Shown: positions 26,001-41,100 of the stretch, piece by piece
Layout: each line of letters begins with the position of its first letter
How positions within the stretch are numbered: position 1 is the first letter of the stretch
NCBI GenBank assembly: GCA_900239685.1
Contig: OENT01000581.1
Span: 1 to 64,000 of the forward strand
DNA from: Rotaria macrura
Lineage: Eukaryota > Rotifera > Eurotatoria > Philodinida > Philodinidae
Direction of reading: 5' to 3'
DNA length: 64,000 nt
Made by a program: the position numbers and the translations under genes
The notes under the pieces: generated by a model
Databases searched by the model: none
What the model saw: only the letters and a program-made list of their open reading frames with translations
Told to the model about the DNA's origin: nothing

Positions 26001-29000
26001 AGAAATTTCTTGATTATCTATTTTACCTTTGACATTGAATGATTTCATGCCTGTTAAAACTTTAATATCAAATTTATTGCCAGTTTTTGTTGCAGAAACT
26101 CCTAGGCCTAAAACAACAAATGAATTTTTGTGCAATTATTAATATAGCATGTGATGATGTTCTTTTTGTTTTAGACACATACCTGGATATGTTCCAGTTG
26201 CACCAACTTTTTGAATGGCAACTTCATATTGTGGAGCATCTGGAGCATTGAATTGCCAGCCAAGACGCCATGTTTTGATTGATGGATCTTTGCTGAGAGT
26301 GATCTGTATTCAATTAAATAGTATTTTGAATGCAATTAGTTTCATAAGGCGTCGAATATATTTTCTGTTCGACATCAATAATATCGCTACTATGTGATAA
26401 ACTTTGCAAAACTCGAACAGTTGATTCTTCATTTTCATCGATATCTTTGATGATTGTAAAATTTTGATGATCAAATAGTTTTTTTCCTGAACGATTCTCT
26501 TGTTTCAATGAGATAACTTTCAATCTTACATATAGACGTGTCCATTGTTGGAATTCTTCTATGATGGTACATAAGATCACCAATGAAATTATTTATTCTG
26601 ATTAGAAAATTATAAGAGGAAATTCTTTTTCTTTCGAAAACATCTTGATCAATGATTGTGATTATGATTCATTGACATCAAATACAGTATCAGTAGAAAA
26701 AATCTCATCGTTAGAAATACAACTGTTTGCAGAATTCATTTTAATCACATATAGAAAATTCAAGAAAACTATCAAATGTTCATTGATTTAACTAGTGTAT
26801 GTAGTTCGCATGAAGAGTCATTTCTATCGAACGGTTCTTTTTTTTTGACTATGATTTGTAACAAAACTTGTTAAAGTTAGAGAAAATTTAGTTGAAATTT
26901 TTACTTCTGAATAGAAAAGATTCTTCTACTAAAACTGTCACTGTGTTCTTCGACGAATACAAATAATGCAAAAATCTTACGGTAATTGGATAGGATGGTC
27001 GAGAACCAAGTTGAATTGAACGGAATGGATTCAATTCCAAGCATGCTCGTATACCCAATGTGCGATAAATAAAACTTGGTGTACATGATGGATCGATGCC
27101 ACTCGATTTTGAATTCGGAACAAGTTTGAGACCTTTCGATGTACGTAATGAGTATTGAAAGCTAGAAAGAATAAACGGTAATAGAATCGGCATGAACAAC
27201 TAAAAGAAATCATTCTTACTCAGTTGCAAGAAGATTTGATTGATCATTGAGCAGATTAAATTCACGGGTTCGTCCATCTTTATCTGCATCAGCAACATAT
27301 TCAAATGGAACATTCGATAAAACACCAATTTGAATTGTTTCACCAATACTTGTTAATGGCGATGAGACTTCACGGTTAAGTGTAAGCGAGCAACTCAATC
27401 TATATCATAATCAAACGAAAGACAAAATAGAAATCAAACAATAATAACAATGACAAAAATACTTACGCCGATTTACTAGTTAATTTAAATATACCATTAC
27501 CAGCATCGTCACGTGTATCTTTAAAATCACTTGATAAATCAGCAACTATACCGATTTGAGCAGATTTATACAATGTTAAACCATTGGCAGCTCCTGATGC
27601 AGCACCAATTTCCAATGGTATACGGAATATGGGATTCTTTCCAGCAAGATCTTTCAATCGATTTAAGATTTGATTTCGAACGAATGTACGTATATTACTA
27701 CGAAGAAGATCTTGAACCTTATTTGTAACATCACGTGAACGTATATCAGCACCAAATAATTTAACATAAAGATGAACAGATGGATCTGGATCTTCTTCTT
27801 TTCCATCATAATCCTATGAAGAAGTAGATTTTCTATCATCTAATCTATGTATGAAATATTGTAACTTACATCTTGAAGTCGTTTTAGATTAGGCGACAAT
27901 GTCTTTTTTGTTGCATCTTTATATGTATCATCAACATTCTTATTTTTATTCAATGGATCTAAACGTAAGAAGTAATCGGCAACGTTCCAGTCGAGATTTT
28001 CAATAATTAATGCTCCATCGAACCATGGTAAACGAAATGTTTCACGACGTACGCCATCAAATGCAAGTTTAGCCGAAATAAATGATGGTACAGCTCGATC
28101 ATTTTCAAATACAACACTTAATTGAACAACAGCTTGATAATTTTGACGAAGAGGTAATTCAATTTCAAAATGACGTGATGATAGTGTTTCCTGTTCGGAA
28201 AATTGTTTCTTGTTATCATGATGATAACGAAGTCGAGCAGCAAGACCACGTAAGGGATCAAGACGGTCCAATGATGAATATTTCAACACGGACCATATGT
28301 AACCATTAATCTATTTAAAAACATGTTAAAAATCAACAATAATCGATTACATTCTTAAGTAGATATTGAAATTTTTCTTTGATCTCTTCATTTCTTTTAG
28401 CACGTGATGAATATATTTAATACATTCATCCTTTGGATAATAGTATCGAATTTTTTTTTAAATACTATTTGTCGGGTTAGAATAAGAATAACTTTAAAAT
28501 TACTTTACCTGATTAAGTGGTTCACCGAGAATTTTCGAAAGAGCTTGTTCTAAATTATCAGATAATGTTGAATCACTTTCTTCCGGATTGTAGATAAATG
28601 ATGTATACAATGCTTCGAATGCCCAAACACGTACTGCATTTTTATTCGCTTTATTTTGAAGTTTATTCAATAAAAGAGTTTGAAGATCTGTTCGTATTCT
28701 TAATTCATCACCATCACCAACATTTTGATCACATATCTGACGAATAGCATTGAGTGCATGATATTGAACTTCTAATGGTGCTTCATCATTAGCAGCCAAG
28801 TTTCGTACTTGATCATCATATAAGCCTAATTGAGCATAGGCAGCCAATGTAGCTGTCACAACTGAATTATCATCACCGATTGGATTACTTAAAAATTTTG
28901 AAATAGCTTTTTGAAAATCTTGAATTTTCTAAAAATAAAAAAAAGAATGAAAAGACAAGTAAGAAACACTGTTAAAACAAGTTTTATAAGATTAGAATAT

Positions 29001-32000
29001 ATTCTATTATGTAACTACTATTGTCAATCATTCGAAGATGATCTTCTTCTATTCTAGTTTTACTGATAATAAATCTATGTAACATCATTTGAACTCAATT
29101 CGTCAGAAATACAAAAGAAAAGTTGCTCATATGAACCAAAGAAATTTTAACTATTAAAAGCTTGCGATCAGATATGAACAAAATCTAAGTCAATCTTTCA
29201 TTGTCAGTCTTCGTTCAGAATTTATCATAATCTGTTCTGTATAGTGAATCGAAATTTCGAGTTCTTATCCACGTATATTATCTCACGAAGAATAAAAGAT
29301 ATTAATGATGAAAATATTCAATGAGTTAGAACATAATCTCATACCATATTAGCATCTTTATAATTGTTTTGTCGAGCTTTATATTTTTTAAGAACCGTTG
29401 CAGCAAGTCCAACGAATTCAGGTACTTGTGCTGCTGTTAATTTTTGTGCACCTTGAACAACTTGTTCAACTAATTCTTGTGATGGACTATCCAAGTAAAA
29501 TACTGACATTGGATTGGCAAACTTCAATGTAGTTGAATCAAAATTGAGTAATGAAGCAGCTGGATCATGTGCATATATAGTACTGAGAAACATTGGTACT
29601 AAATTTCTATTTAATAAAAATAATAAAGTTATTTAAAGTTAAATAAACAATTAAAAAAGACAAACAATATACTACATGAGGATACATCAATAGTTTACGA
29701 ATATGAAAATATGTCGAATACTATACAGTAACTATTAAAATACGAAGACACGAGCTTCCATCACGGAGAGTTTTACTGGAAAATAACCGAATATACAATT
29801 CCATGCTCATGTAGCACACAATATCCCACTGGAATTCGATATGACATTTTTGTTGTTGAACTAATATATATATATATCTGCTGATCCATGTAGTGTCAAA
29901 TTTTCATTTATCTTTTTCTGTATTTCATCTACGTTACTGAAAGTCTGTCGAACGGAGAAAATATCGAACTTTTGAAACAGATAATTCTTGATAAGCAGAG
30001 GAAACGTTTTCATCAAACGAACATACTCAAATGGTGTCTTGTATAAGATATTCGAGTCACAAATAGTGAAACTGATTCTTAGCTTGTCAAAGTAAGACTT
30101 GAATTCGATCGTACAAAAATTAATTTAGTAAAATCTATCGAATATACCTTGAACAGAATCCTTTTCAATGAGAAAAAGATCCAAAAGAAAATCATGTCTA
30201 ATACTTTTTACTATTTTCCAAACGCTTTAAATTCAACGAGGTTGAGATTTTCAGAACGGACCTCTAGATTATATTTAGCACATGGGAGACAAAATAAATA
30301 AGGACAGGTCAATGGGAAGTAATCTCATGTTTTTACTTTAGTTTTATGCTTATCCTAGAAAGATCAGGAGAGAAAAATAGGTGAAATACTATCGGTTCAC
30401 TCATCAATTAAAGACACAGACAATTGTCTTTTTTTAATTAATCATACATTGTACAACTACCATAAAATAGTACGAGTGATCAATTATATAACTCGACACG
30501 TGACTTCAATCTGATGATAAACTAAAACCGAAACGATTCAATGTCTATGGAACCTTGGATTGTTCAGTCGTCACTATGTTAAAAATTGTTTTCATCCTAG
30601 ATGGCTGCGTTATCAAAAATGTATTTGTCTAAAATAACTGAAGAACACTGAGAAATATACGTATCAATTAAAAAATGAACATTGATATCCATTCTTGGAA
30701 ACAAGCTTGTATCTATCCAAATTAATTTATCGAACATTGAATCGATCGATATCAGTGATATACACGATGCATGAATTTCGTACCCTATGAATTCATTGAG
30801 AAAGGTTCTTTTCAGCTTTGAAATAGAAATCTGTTTGTTCTAAAAATTTTCACATAATTATAATCGAGTTCAAAAATTATCCTTCAAAATCTAAATCTTA
30901 TCCATAGATTGATACTATTAATTTATATGCTTTGCAACAGACAACCTCGCACTACTATTGTTTACAAATATACTTCTTTCTGCGTAGAAATATTACTTAT
31001 AAAATTATATTAACTAAATTGTATCCTTACTTAATATCTCCATTTGATTTAAATGCATTGAGACTATCTTTATCCATGCGTCGTAGTTCATTGGTGATTT
31101 CAATGAAGCGAGAAGCAGCAAATTGATCCCAATCTTTGGATTTTAAAAGTCCTTGAATTTTGGAAACTAATGCCGATACAGCTTCGTTCGATTTATCGAA
31201 TGAAGCTGTTGGAACAAATTGAAGTGTTTGTCGAACAGGACTCTTTACGGCACCTAAAGCAAAAGTGAAGTAGATCGATTTTAGTTTTTTTGTCTCGTAT
31301 CGATATATGAAATTCAATGAACATATACCTGCATCAATATTAATGGCACTAGTTGTTTTTAATTCTAATTGTTGTTTAATTGAGATAAGTTTTGATGAGA
31401 TTTCTTCATCTTTATCATCGAAATCAACATCATTATCTTCTTCAGAACTGCTATCATCACCAACAGTATCATGATCATCCGATTGACTTTTACCAGCTGC
31501 CTTTTGACTTTCATCTCCTTCGACTTCGATTGTTTTACATTTGACTGATTTAACTTTTTTATCACTGATGTCAGTTTGACATACGTAGTGACTTTTAGCT
31601 GAGAATACTTCTTCGACCTATAGAAAAATTTTCAACATAGATTTTATCAATGAATCGTGTGTCGTAAAATTTTCATTCGACTTACAAGTGGACCAAGAAG
31701 TGAAGTTAAAACAGGACTTGAACTTAAATGTAATTTATCTTTTGAACATGTCGATAGATCTTTGTTTTTACTAATCTTCACTGAACCATCCTTTGTAACG
31801 TATTTATATCGTGTTGTACATACACCAAGTACATCTTCTTCACGTACCTTTACATAGAATATTGATCATATCTTTTTTCTCGAATTCATTTCTATCTCGA
31901 TCATAGTTTTCATTGTCGAGAAATACTCACGATATTTTCACCATCAGTGTATACTGGCGAATAAACTTGAAGTGCACTTAATATGCCTTTGATAAAATTA

Positions 32001-32593
32001 ACATGATCAACTTTAGCCGATGCATCAGCTTCAAGAGCAACAACGAAACCATCAACCCATCGAAAACGAACAACAATATTTTCGAGTTCTTTCTGAGCTG
32101 GTGATGAAACGGTTGATTGATCTTCATCTTGTGTTTCACTTATTTCAACATTTCGAAGCTATTAATATGATCGTGAGTACAATAAATAGCATAAAATATT
32201 TAGAACTTCTACCTGAAGTGCATAATTACAATCGCCTAAACTTTTGATGTGTACATCAGTTGTTATTTCATTTTTTAAATCGAATTGAGCATTGGCAACC
32301 GATAATTTCACTTCAGTCGTATATTTGTAGACTAGTGAGCCTTGACCGGGTGCAATAAGTTGAGCTATAGAATATATCAATGAGAAAAAGAAAATAGATA
32401 AATACTACTGAATGAATTCATGTATAATAACGTACCGGACGAACATATCGGATCAACATTAACAGAAGATAATGGTGCTGCTGACGCTCGATAAACTAAA
32501 ACGATTTAAAACATGAATGATTATTCGAAAATAATTCTGAATCTTACCGAGCAACAAGACCAAACTATAGCAGAGCTTTAAAGATGCTGCCAT
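17005..32593 (-). CDS. Apolipophorin-like large lipid transfer protein (LLTP)
   Basis: Secreted lipoprotein scaffold carrying lipids between tissues; vitellogenin and apoB are relatives. Exons, 5' to 3': 32593-32548, 32495-32436, 32364-32213, 32158-31931, 31847-31686, 31617-31329, 31253-31031, 29606-29345, 28928-28509, 28310-27870, 27813-27467, 27399-27220, 27161-26981, 26303-26183, 26107-26027, 25968-25723, 25656-25105, 24550-23301, 22610-21803, 21731-20909, 20227-19630, 19554-19370, 18568-17974, 17915-17408, 17345-17188, 17112-17005. All junctions are GT-AG with matching phase; 9024 nt gives 3007 residues. Signal peptide about 1-22 (LCYSLVLLLVY, then ASAA). The vitellogenin N-terminal lipid domain follows to about 610, then DUF1943- and DUF1081-like parts to about 1100, a long beta-rich lipid-binding middle, and a VWD domain at about 2843-2990 (GDVLDVHG, ACDYVL, GGRVDGAFGD). 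Exon 6 holds an acidic Ser/Asp/Glu insert (about 240-290). Length and VWD favour apolipophorin over vitellogenin; no long polyserine tract is seen. Confidence 0.9.
26304..26583 (-). other. Open frame inside LLTP intron 13
   Basis: The 677-base intron between exons 13 and 14 carries an 89-codon frame with coding-like composition (QQWTRLYVRLKVIS, HQNFTIIKDIDENEES). Exons 13 and 14 join directly in phase and read ...PSYPIT/ITLSKDPS..., which suits the family. No acceptor that would add this frame in phase is convincing. It may be a skipped or alternative exon, or chance. Confidence 0.3.
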
Positions 32594-32712
32594 GAACAGA
32601 TCTTTATGTGTAATTAAACACTATAATACGTTTATCTGTTAAATACCGATATGTGTCTTCTATTTGTTCTAGAATGGTTAAAAGGAGAGACAGTTACTGA
32701 TCAAAACTGACG

Positions 32713-32720
32713 TTTATATA
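32713..32720 (-). promoter_or_regulatory. TATA box of LLTP gene
   Basis: TATATAAA on the minus strand, about 120 bases before the ATG at 32593. It would place transcription start near 32685-32690 and give a 5' UTR of about 95 bases. A strong TATA box suits a highly expressed, tissue-restricted lipoprotein gene. Confidence 0.6.
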
Positions 32721-32729
32721 GGCGATGGT

Positions 32730-35100
32730 TTTGTTTATTTTTCTCTTTTTACCGCTTAGTACAGTAACTGATAAGGATTGTAGCAGTTGCGTTCTGATGA
32801 AAGTAGTCTATAATAAGAAGAAGAGAAAAAAGAGAAAAAAGAGAAATATAAATCTAAAGTGTCTCTCTCCCTCCCTATATCATTCCCTTGATATGTACAC
32901 GATAGTCCTATGTTATCTTTTAATAAATCAGCATGTACATATTATTTATGTTAGTGAATAATCGCTAATGTTGTTTTCGTGACAGACTTAAATAGATGAT
33001 CCTATATGTTTATCTTAGACAGTCATCTTGTCTAGTTATATAAATATAGGCGTCGGATTCTAACCTAATCTTAAATAGCTCGAACGTTTATGGACTACGT
33101 AATCAATGATATAGACCTAGTAGTCCTAGTAGTGGTTGTATTTATTTAGAGTATGATAGAGAAAAAGAAAAATGACATGAATATCTATTTATCAACAGAG
33201 TGAACTACTTGAACAGTGCAGAAGTTAACTGCTTATCTCAATCAATATATATTTTTCCATATCTTAAGTATTGGCTGAGAGCGAACAACAGTTGTACTGT
33301 TGATTAGTCAGTTTTATGATATGCACACACGCTGATATCGATTTTGTACACAATGATTGATTGTGTGTGCAAATAAATGGACAAGTTTATTCTTTGCTTT
33401 GTTTTATTCTCGCTCTCTCTCTCTGTTTTATGATAAAATGAACGAATAGTTAAACAATCATAAGAGTTTTATGTACCGATACGTTTTTAAAAGGAATATT
33501 TCAGACATATGGTTTCGTTAATTATTTGAGAAGTAAATTGCTTTTTGTTTGTAATAAGAACATGTTATGAAGCACATCAATAAACGTTTGTTTACTTGCT
33601 CGCAAATATAAGCTGTACTTTGGAATAATGTATTGTCGACCTTTACATGATGATAATCGTTTCTGTAACTTAGATTGAGAACTTTTAGACAAGTCATGTA
33701 CAACCGATCTATCCTATTTCTCTTATCTATTCATGGCGACTCCTTCATCGAGTCCTATCATTAACTAGGAAATCTCTTGCGATGAATGATTTCCCTTATA
33801 TGTGAGATCTAACAGTTACACTATCCTGTAGCAACTGTTCTAACTTCGTTTCTTTACAATCATTCTACAAGAAGATTAATACAAGGGGAAAAAATGATAT
33901 TAGTCTGTCATCTCATGGCCTGTTGACGACAAACCCATTGAAACTCCATAGAAAGCAAAAGTTTATGTCCAAAAATGTTATTAAAAAAATGATTGGTCTG
34001 ATTATGATTCCAAACATCGGCTGACTGTTGCTACTATGTCTATCATTTTTAAACATAGAGAATAAAATATTCTCGATGCTAATCTTATGTAATCTAGCAT
34101 GAGTGAGACGCATTTTGAATTACAATTATCACTAGTCGTTATCTTTGATATTGCATTAGACTTTTGAAGCACAAGTGCACATTATTTCTTTGTGAGCCGA
34201 ATAGAACGATTGGTATATTTGGTTAAGTTATCTACGGTTATCTCACACACACACATATGTATGGATGCTCTTTCTCGTTGATGATAAAAAAGTGCATCCA
34301 TTCTATTGAGCTTCGTCATATTGAGACCAGCTGAGTTACTATGTTATCGAAAATGTTTTCTTATCTTCATTTCTCAAAGAATCAATTCATAGCACGCTCG
34401 TTCATAGTCATTTTAGGAAGACTTTTCTTCCTGATGATTATTTACCAGTTAAATCATCCGGAAAGAGAATTATACTCTAACTAACTTGGAATATTTACAC
34501 TTAGTATGATATTCAAATCTGTACTTTTTTTACATATACACATATAATCAATTGAATAAGAAAATTTTCTTAGTATGACTATGTATAATGTGTGAGATTA
34601 TGATAAATATTTTCATAGATCTTTTGAAATGAGATCATTGATTCTCGAATAATAAACATATATGTTGTTGAGTTACAGTTAGTTTTCTCTCGATTTCATT
34701 ATTATGAGATAAACTCGATCGTAATCCACTGATGTGATTTGTATTACAAAGTACAGCTGATGATTTTCCTTATCGTTTTGTTTATTGTGCAAAAAAAAGT
34801 GCAAGAAAAAAAAAAGGTTATTCTCGTTTACATCAATATGAAAAAAAAATGGTTTATAAGCAATATAGTTTTCTTTTTATATGAAGCGATCATACAAAGT
34901 AGAACAAACGAGACACTACAGTATCAAAAAGACAAGATTAAATTGATGGAGTGCTGAGTTCTCAGAATGTTCACAGGTATACAGACAGTACGAAAATGGA
35001 AAAGAATAAAACTAAGTTGAATGTGTAAAAAAAAGGTGAATAACATATAAATGTACAAGTTTTTTCCAGTTTCATTCAGTTAATTTTTTCTATACAAAAA
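32730..35100. other. Intergenic, no gene seen
   Basis: About 2.4 kb between the LLTP promoter and the 3' end of the PCM1-like gene. It holds a purine tract (32815-32850), a CT tract (33411-33425) and short frames without domains. The LLTP regulatory region probably lies in its first part. Confidence 0.5.
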
Positions 35101-35116
35101 GAAAACGTGCTTCATT

Positions 35117-38100
35117 TTATGATTCAGCAACGTCTTGAGTTTCATCTGTTTGTGCTTCATTTTCCGGTAAAGAATTATCAACATTTTGTTCATGATTATT
35201 TGTTGAATGATGAACAATAACATATTCATGTCCATTTGTATTAAGTTCAGTTGACGATGAATGTTCATCTTGATTCACATTTATTTCTTGACGAGACACA
35301 GCTGTTTCTAATTCACTATCTTTGTTTTCTTCTTGATCCGAATCATTATCTTCTTCATCACTACCGATTCTATTCGAATTAGAAATTCATCGTAAAGCAT
35401 ATGACAAATGATAAGATTGATGTCAAATGAAACAAACGAAAATTTGTTTGAACATCTGTGTAGTTTCATAATGATGTTTCTTAATGCATATATATATGCA
35501 TATCCATTAGACAATCATATTCGCGTCTATACCGTAATGTATATTATGTCTCTCGAGCTGTCTGGATGAGGCGAGCAACCTATCATTTATACTTCTTATC
35601 ACAAACATCGTTGAAATTTGTATGATGAAAATTTTAACAAGATTCAAATCATTTCATTCATTATATGCAGGGATTTAAAATTTAGAAGAAAAAAACATAC
35701 ATTACTTAATACTTAGCAAAATCTGTAGTATCCAATAGTGTATATTTAGATCAAATCATAATTATAGAATTCTTCTCTTCCGTTTGATAGCATAATTCTG
35801 AACACTACAAATATGTAACAATGAGGCTACTTAGAAAAATTCATAGAATAAGCTTGAACTTGTTGAAATGTTTTGGTGAGTTTTTTTTTAAAACTCAAAT
35901 CGAACTTTATATAATCGCATGTGAACGAGAGAGCTAGCTGAGTAGGACTGCTAAGAAGACCATCTACTATACTTCGATTAGGAATATCCTTAATGCGAGA
36001 TGAATGGTTAATTTAAATACCGAACACTTATGTTTTGTTTTCAAGTAAATCTCTAACTACAAACAGATGATCGAATGCTATGCTGACTCAATAGAGAAGA
36101 AAAACTTTCGTGTAATCGATTGGAAAAAATAAAATGACGCTTAAATTATTTGAGCAACATTTTCGAACTATGGATGAAATAAATTTATCAATAAACTTAT
36201 GAGTATGGTTTCCTTTCTACATAATCTTGCCATATGCCGCATGAAAACTCATTCGATGCACTACATCTAGTTTTCAGATGGCACTGGACTTTTTTTTATT
36301 TGTGAATGCACACTTTCATAGTTACTCTGATTTTTACACTAACACATGGTGCTGTACGAATCAATGTCGATCTACTTATCGTTATCTTACGTAATTCAAA
36401 TCAAGGTAGCTACAGATACACGCATGGTTTCTACTTTGAACTTTATCATTTATTCTTTGTACAACCTTGGTAGTGTTCGAAGTTCGCAGCCAGATATAAA
36501 ACTGAATCACAAAGTAATACGAAATTATATGATAGAACTAAGTAGCATTAGAATAAATCCCATTTTACTATATCATGTCAATCATTTCCGTAGGATCAAT
36601 TACTATTGAAAAACGTTATGTCGTTGCTCACTATGTATATCTAGACGAATTCTCCACACTATCTAAAGATCGTGCTTCTATCGGATTTTAAATATTTAAC
36701 TGAATATTCTTCACAGATATCTTCTATCGAATGGTATAAATATTGTAGTTCTCAATTACCAAACGCTCTTTTTACATACTGAACTACTTGAGAATCTTCT
36801 AGTGACTACGAACGTGAGATAAGTGACAAAATGATACTGTTCAAAAGATAAATCAAGTACATTAGATACATGCTGGATTCTAATACTATACCAGCATGAA
36901 AATTGTTTTGTTTTTTTTCAAGTTAAAAATTTTGAAGTAAGACTCGATATTTTCTTTTTCTTCTATTCTAATGCTACGTCCAAAACAACTAGTTCCTCGT
37001 CACAGACTGATCTACTAGTAAATTGTTCCATTATGACAGAATTCAAGTTGTCTAACATTATTGACATCGAACAATTATTTACAAACAATAAGAGTTGAAA
37101 AGTTCATAATGACCTCATCGAATTCCGTAGCACCGATGAAATTAGTCGAAAGAAAATTTTTGACAAACAACAAAGGCAAGGTTCCTCGTCACGTACTATT
37201 CCTCACTGACGTTTCATTTTAAAAGTATGTATTTTAAAAAATAGAATACTTCTCTGTATCATAAACAATTATTTTTTGCGCGATAAATCTTCTACCGAGC
37301 ATATCTATCTGACGCAGTGCATATGTGACGAACTAGATGGATGCACGTACATGCTCGTTAATAATTTGAGGCATTTAGATTCTTTGAATAAGTCTGTTCT
37401 AAAAAATAGGCGTTCACTAGCAGCTATGAATTATCGAAATTTTTACATGCATTATCCTATTACTTCGAATATTATTTAAGAAAAATGCCATCATACATAC
37501 AATGTTAACGGTCGATTTTCTGATTCAGCCAATTCAATGTGATATTTATTATCATTTTCTCCATCGTCAACAAATGATGCTTGTTGTGTATGATGTCGAA
37601 CTGATGACTCATACTAGAATACAAATATTCTATTGTGTATTAGAATGTTTATTCTTTTTTAATATTTTCTATTGTATTACCAAATTTGAATAATCATCTT
37701 GTTGTTTAATTAACGGCTCTGTCATTTGTTCATTCCTATTTGTTGTTTGAATATTATTTGAATTTTGATATATTTTATATTTAACCAATTCATCAAAACC
37801 AATATCAGATATATCACGCATTAGATCATTAGCACATTCAAGAATTCTGAAAAATAAAAAATTGATCTTTATAGATAATTATTCGGATTTGTTTTATATT
37901 TCTATGTGTATTACGGTGTTCCACGATATTTTTCAATTGTTTTTTCGATTAATTCCGAAAATTGACATCGAAAAAGACGAACTAATTGTGCTGCATCTGG
38001 TTGTTGTTGAAATGAGAATAGGATATGCTCACGAATATGATTAAGAATCGATTGACTACATAAATCATTGACATGTAATCTTATAAATCTAATGTCCGAA

Positions 38101-41100
38101 AGAGAAAATTTCTTTTTCTTATATTTCTTATATACTTAATTAATAACATACGGAATTAACTCAGCCATGACGGTTTTTATTTGTTTATGAAGTTTTTTTA
38201 CATCAATATTATTGAAATCCTGAAACCATGAGAAACAATAAATATGAAATGGAAATTTTCTCTTGTTCTGAATTTGAAACATACATGTGTTGTCGTTGTA
38301 TAATAAGCTGACGGTTGAATATTGTATATTGTTGTTGAAAAATCATTGGGCTGTTGTTCATTTTCACTATCATCATCATCGAATCTCGTTTGTTGTAATC
38401 GATGATCGTAATTAAATAATTGAGATTTAGTATGGCTATTTTCACAATCGTTTGATATTGGCCGTCGACGAATAATAAATGATTTTGCATGATTTTCTTT
38501 TGATGAATTACGATGATAATTAGATGTTATTTCATATTCATCCGATGATGGTTTAGAACGTAAGTTTATCGGCTTTGGCGATGATAAACGCTTGCCACCA
38601 TATCCTATTTAATGAAAAAATAAATAGATAAACGGATACATTTCTTTTTCTCAGATATGGAATCTCCATAGATAGAGATAATGTATACGGTCAATGTGAA
38701 ATATACTCAAGATAAAAGAAAAATAGGATGCGCCTTCAAATGAAACCCTATCCTCTGATAAAAGTCATCAATTCACTTATTATTCTAATCATAAATAGCC
38801 ATCAATGAGATTAGTGAAACTATGTTTCCATATATTTTTTGTTATCAAATGACAAAAAAAATTGCCTTACAAATTTAAAATTTCTATTTCTCGATCCTAG
38901 ATCGTTGTCATCAAATCATAGAATATCTTACAGCAATGTTAGTATTCGATATTTCAAGAGAAACATATACTTCTTTTTAAAGTGAAAATTTCGAAGTGTT
39001 CTTAGGGTCTATGAGAGCTCGTCAATGACGATGTAATACTTTGTTTGACGAATCATACGTAATGACCTCCTCCCATCATGTAACAAGGCGACACACAGTT
39101 CATGTACGTCTACAATTATAACCTAGAATAAACACGACAAGAACTCTCAACAACGAAAACATTCGATATTAGAATCAAAATTGAATTTCAATGTCACACT
39201 TTTACTATTTGCTAGAACGAAACCTGCTTGAAGTGTTTTTCTTAATGGATAAATATTTGCGTTGACAAAATTTTAAAACTAACAATCATCAATAAGTGGA
39301 TGTAAATTTCAACGTTTGTATACATGTCTAGAGAAAATTAAGTACGTATTCATTCCAATGAGCCACTATTCTCTACAGATTCAAGAAAAAGAAATCCATT
39401 AGCTCATGAAAATTCTCTGATACAATTCACAACGAAAGAATGAATCTTACAAAACAAAACAATCGATGTTTTACTTTCCCTAGATATTGTTACAATGGAC
39501 AGAAAAAAAACGTTCGACTACCTATAGAAAATTTCTGATGGCATACAAAATGAAGTTAGTTATTATAGTCACTTTTTGAATGAGATGTAAAAACGAAAAA
39601 AAATATTCATCAGTCTGACTGAAACAACGTAGTAATACCAAGATGAACATCATTCTCCAAAATTTTAATTCACTTGAAATTAACAATAATAACTAATACT
39701 AAAGAGCGCATTGAAGATATCTTCGCAAGCTTTCAACTTGTCATTAAATATTGATTACTTTAGGTATCTAGAAGTCAGTGAGGTAGAAAAAGTCCTCCTC
39801 GTTAGCTAAGATTTCTTTCGAATTAATCTCGAACTTTTTCTATTTCCTTTCGCATTATGATAATATTGGAAGAAAACAATAGATAAAAATCTATTGATTG
39901 ATTGATTTAAGTTGTCGGACAATCAATTTTATAACTACGAATCTTGTAGAAAATTTCTGTGTTTTTTTTATATATGAGAAAAGGACTGTGCTTTTAAACT
40001 TATTGTTGGTCATCATCAATGAGTTTGAAGCATTGTTGAATGAGACTCTTTCAAATTGATCAACTTCTGTGAATTGTCTGCACTATTTTTTTTCTAGTCA
40101 AATATTCCTAGATGTTCTACAAAATCGTAGAGAAATTTCCAGAGAATAGTCATGTATTCTTTTTTTTATTTTAATAATTACCATTTCTGTCTTGTTTAAT
40201 CGGTGTTCGTTCCATATTGTTTTCTGTTAAATGAATGGCTGTTTGTTGTCCCGTACTTTGACTATTGAACGATGTTTTACTAGAATTTTCAAATTTATTA
40301 TTTGCTGCTAATATATTATTATCGTTCTGCATATCATCGTATCGTGAACGGGGTTTTGAACGTATAGGTTTGATTTGATCCAAACTATAAATTGAATCTT
40401 TGGAATTATCTCTTGAATATGAATTTGCTTTATAATTATAACGATCATCATGTGATGATAATGACGATGTTAAACGATTATTTTCTGTTTGTAATGCATT
40501 GATTTCTGATTGTAACATAGCTATTTCACGATAAGCTGTATTTAAATTAACGATAAGACCTTGTGTAAGAACTTGTTGTTGAAGTTGATTAAATACTGGA
40601 TCATTTGTACTTGATATTGTTGACGATGGTGCTGTTGTATTTGTAGCAGCTTTAATATGTTCTTCGATGTGTTGATTAAACGATTTTTGTTCTTGAATAA
40701 ATGTTGATAAACAACGACATATTTCGCGCATTTGTGAACTTAATTCATCGGTTGAACCTGCCTTTTTATTATTCAATATATTTTGTTCATGTTCAGCAAC
40801 GATATCTTCTGGTGCATGAAAATTCTTTAAGAAAGAAACAGATATATATATATATATATACATGACTCTTCTGTCTGAAGTACGGTATAACTTCGAGTTC
40901 GTTAGATGATTATAAGATTCTATAAGGTTAATGGATGGCAAGACTCACTAGATAATAAGATTGTCATTGCCTTGTTAGGGTTAAGATTTTTCTACTTTTC
41001 TCCATAAACATAGATGACTTAGATATAATAGAAATGCGTGTATATTTGTTAACATATTTTAGTGACAACGCTAGAAACTTTTTCTTTTCAAATAAAACGA

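Noticed and set aside
38209-38490. 93-codon minus-strand frame as a separate gene
   Set aside because: It is a shifted-frame shadow of exon 15 of the PCM1-like gene, whose splice phases work in another frame.
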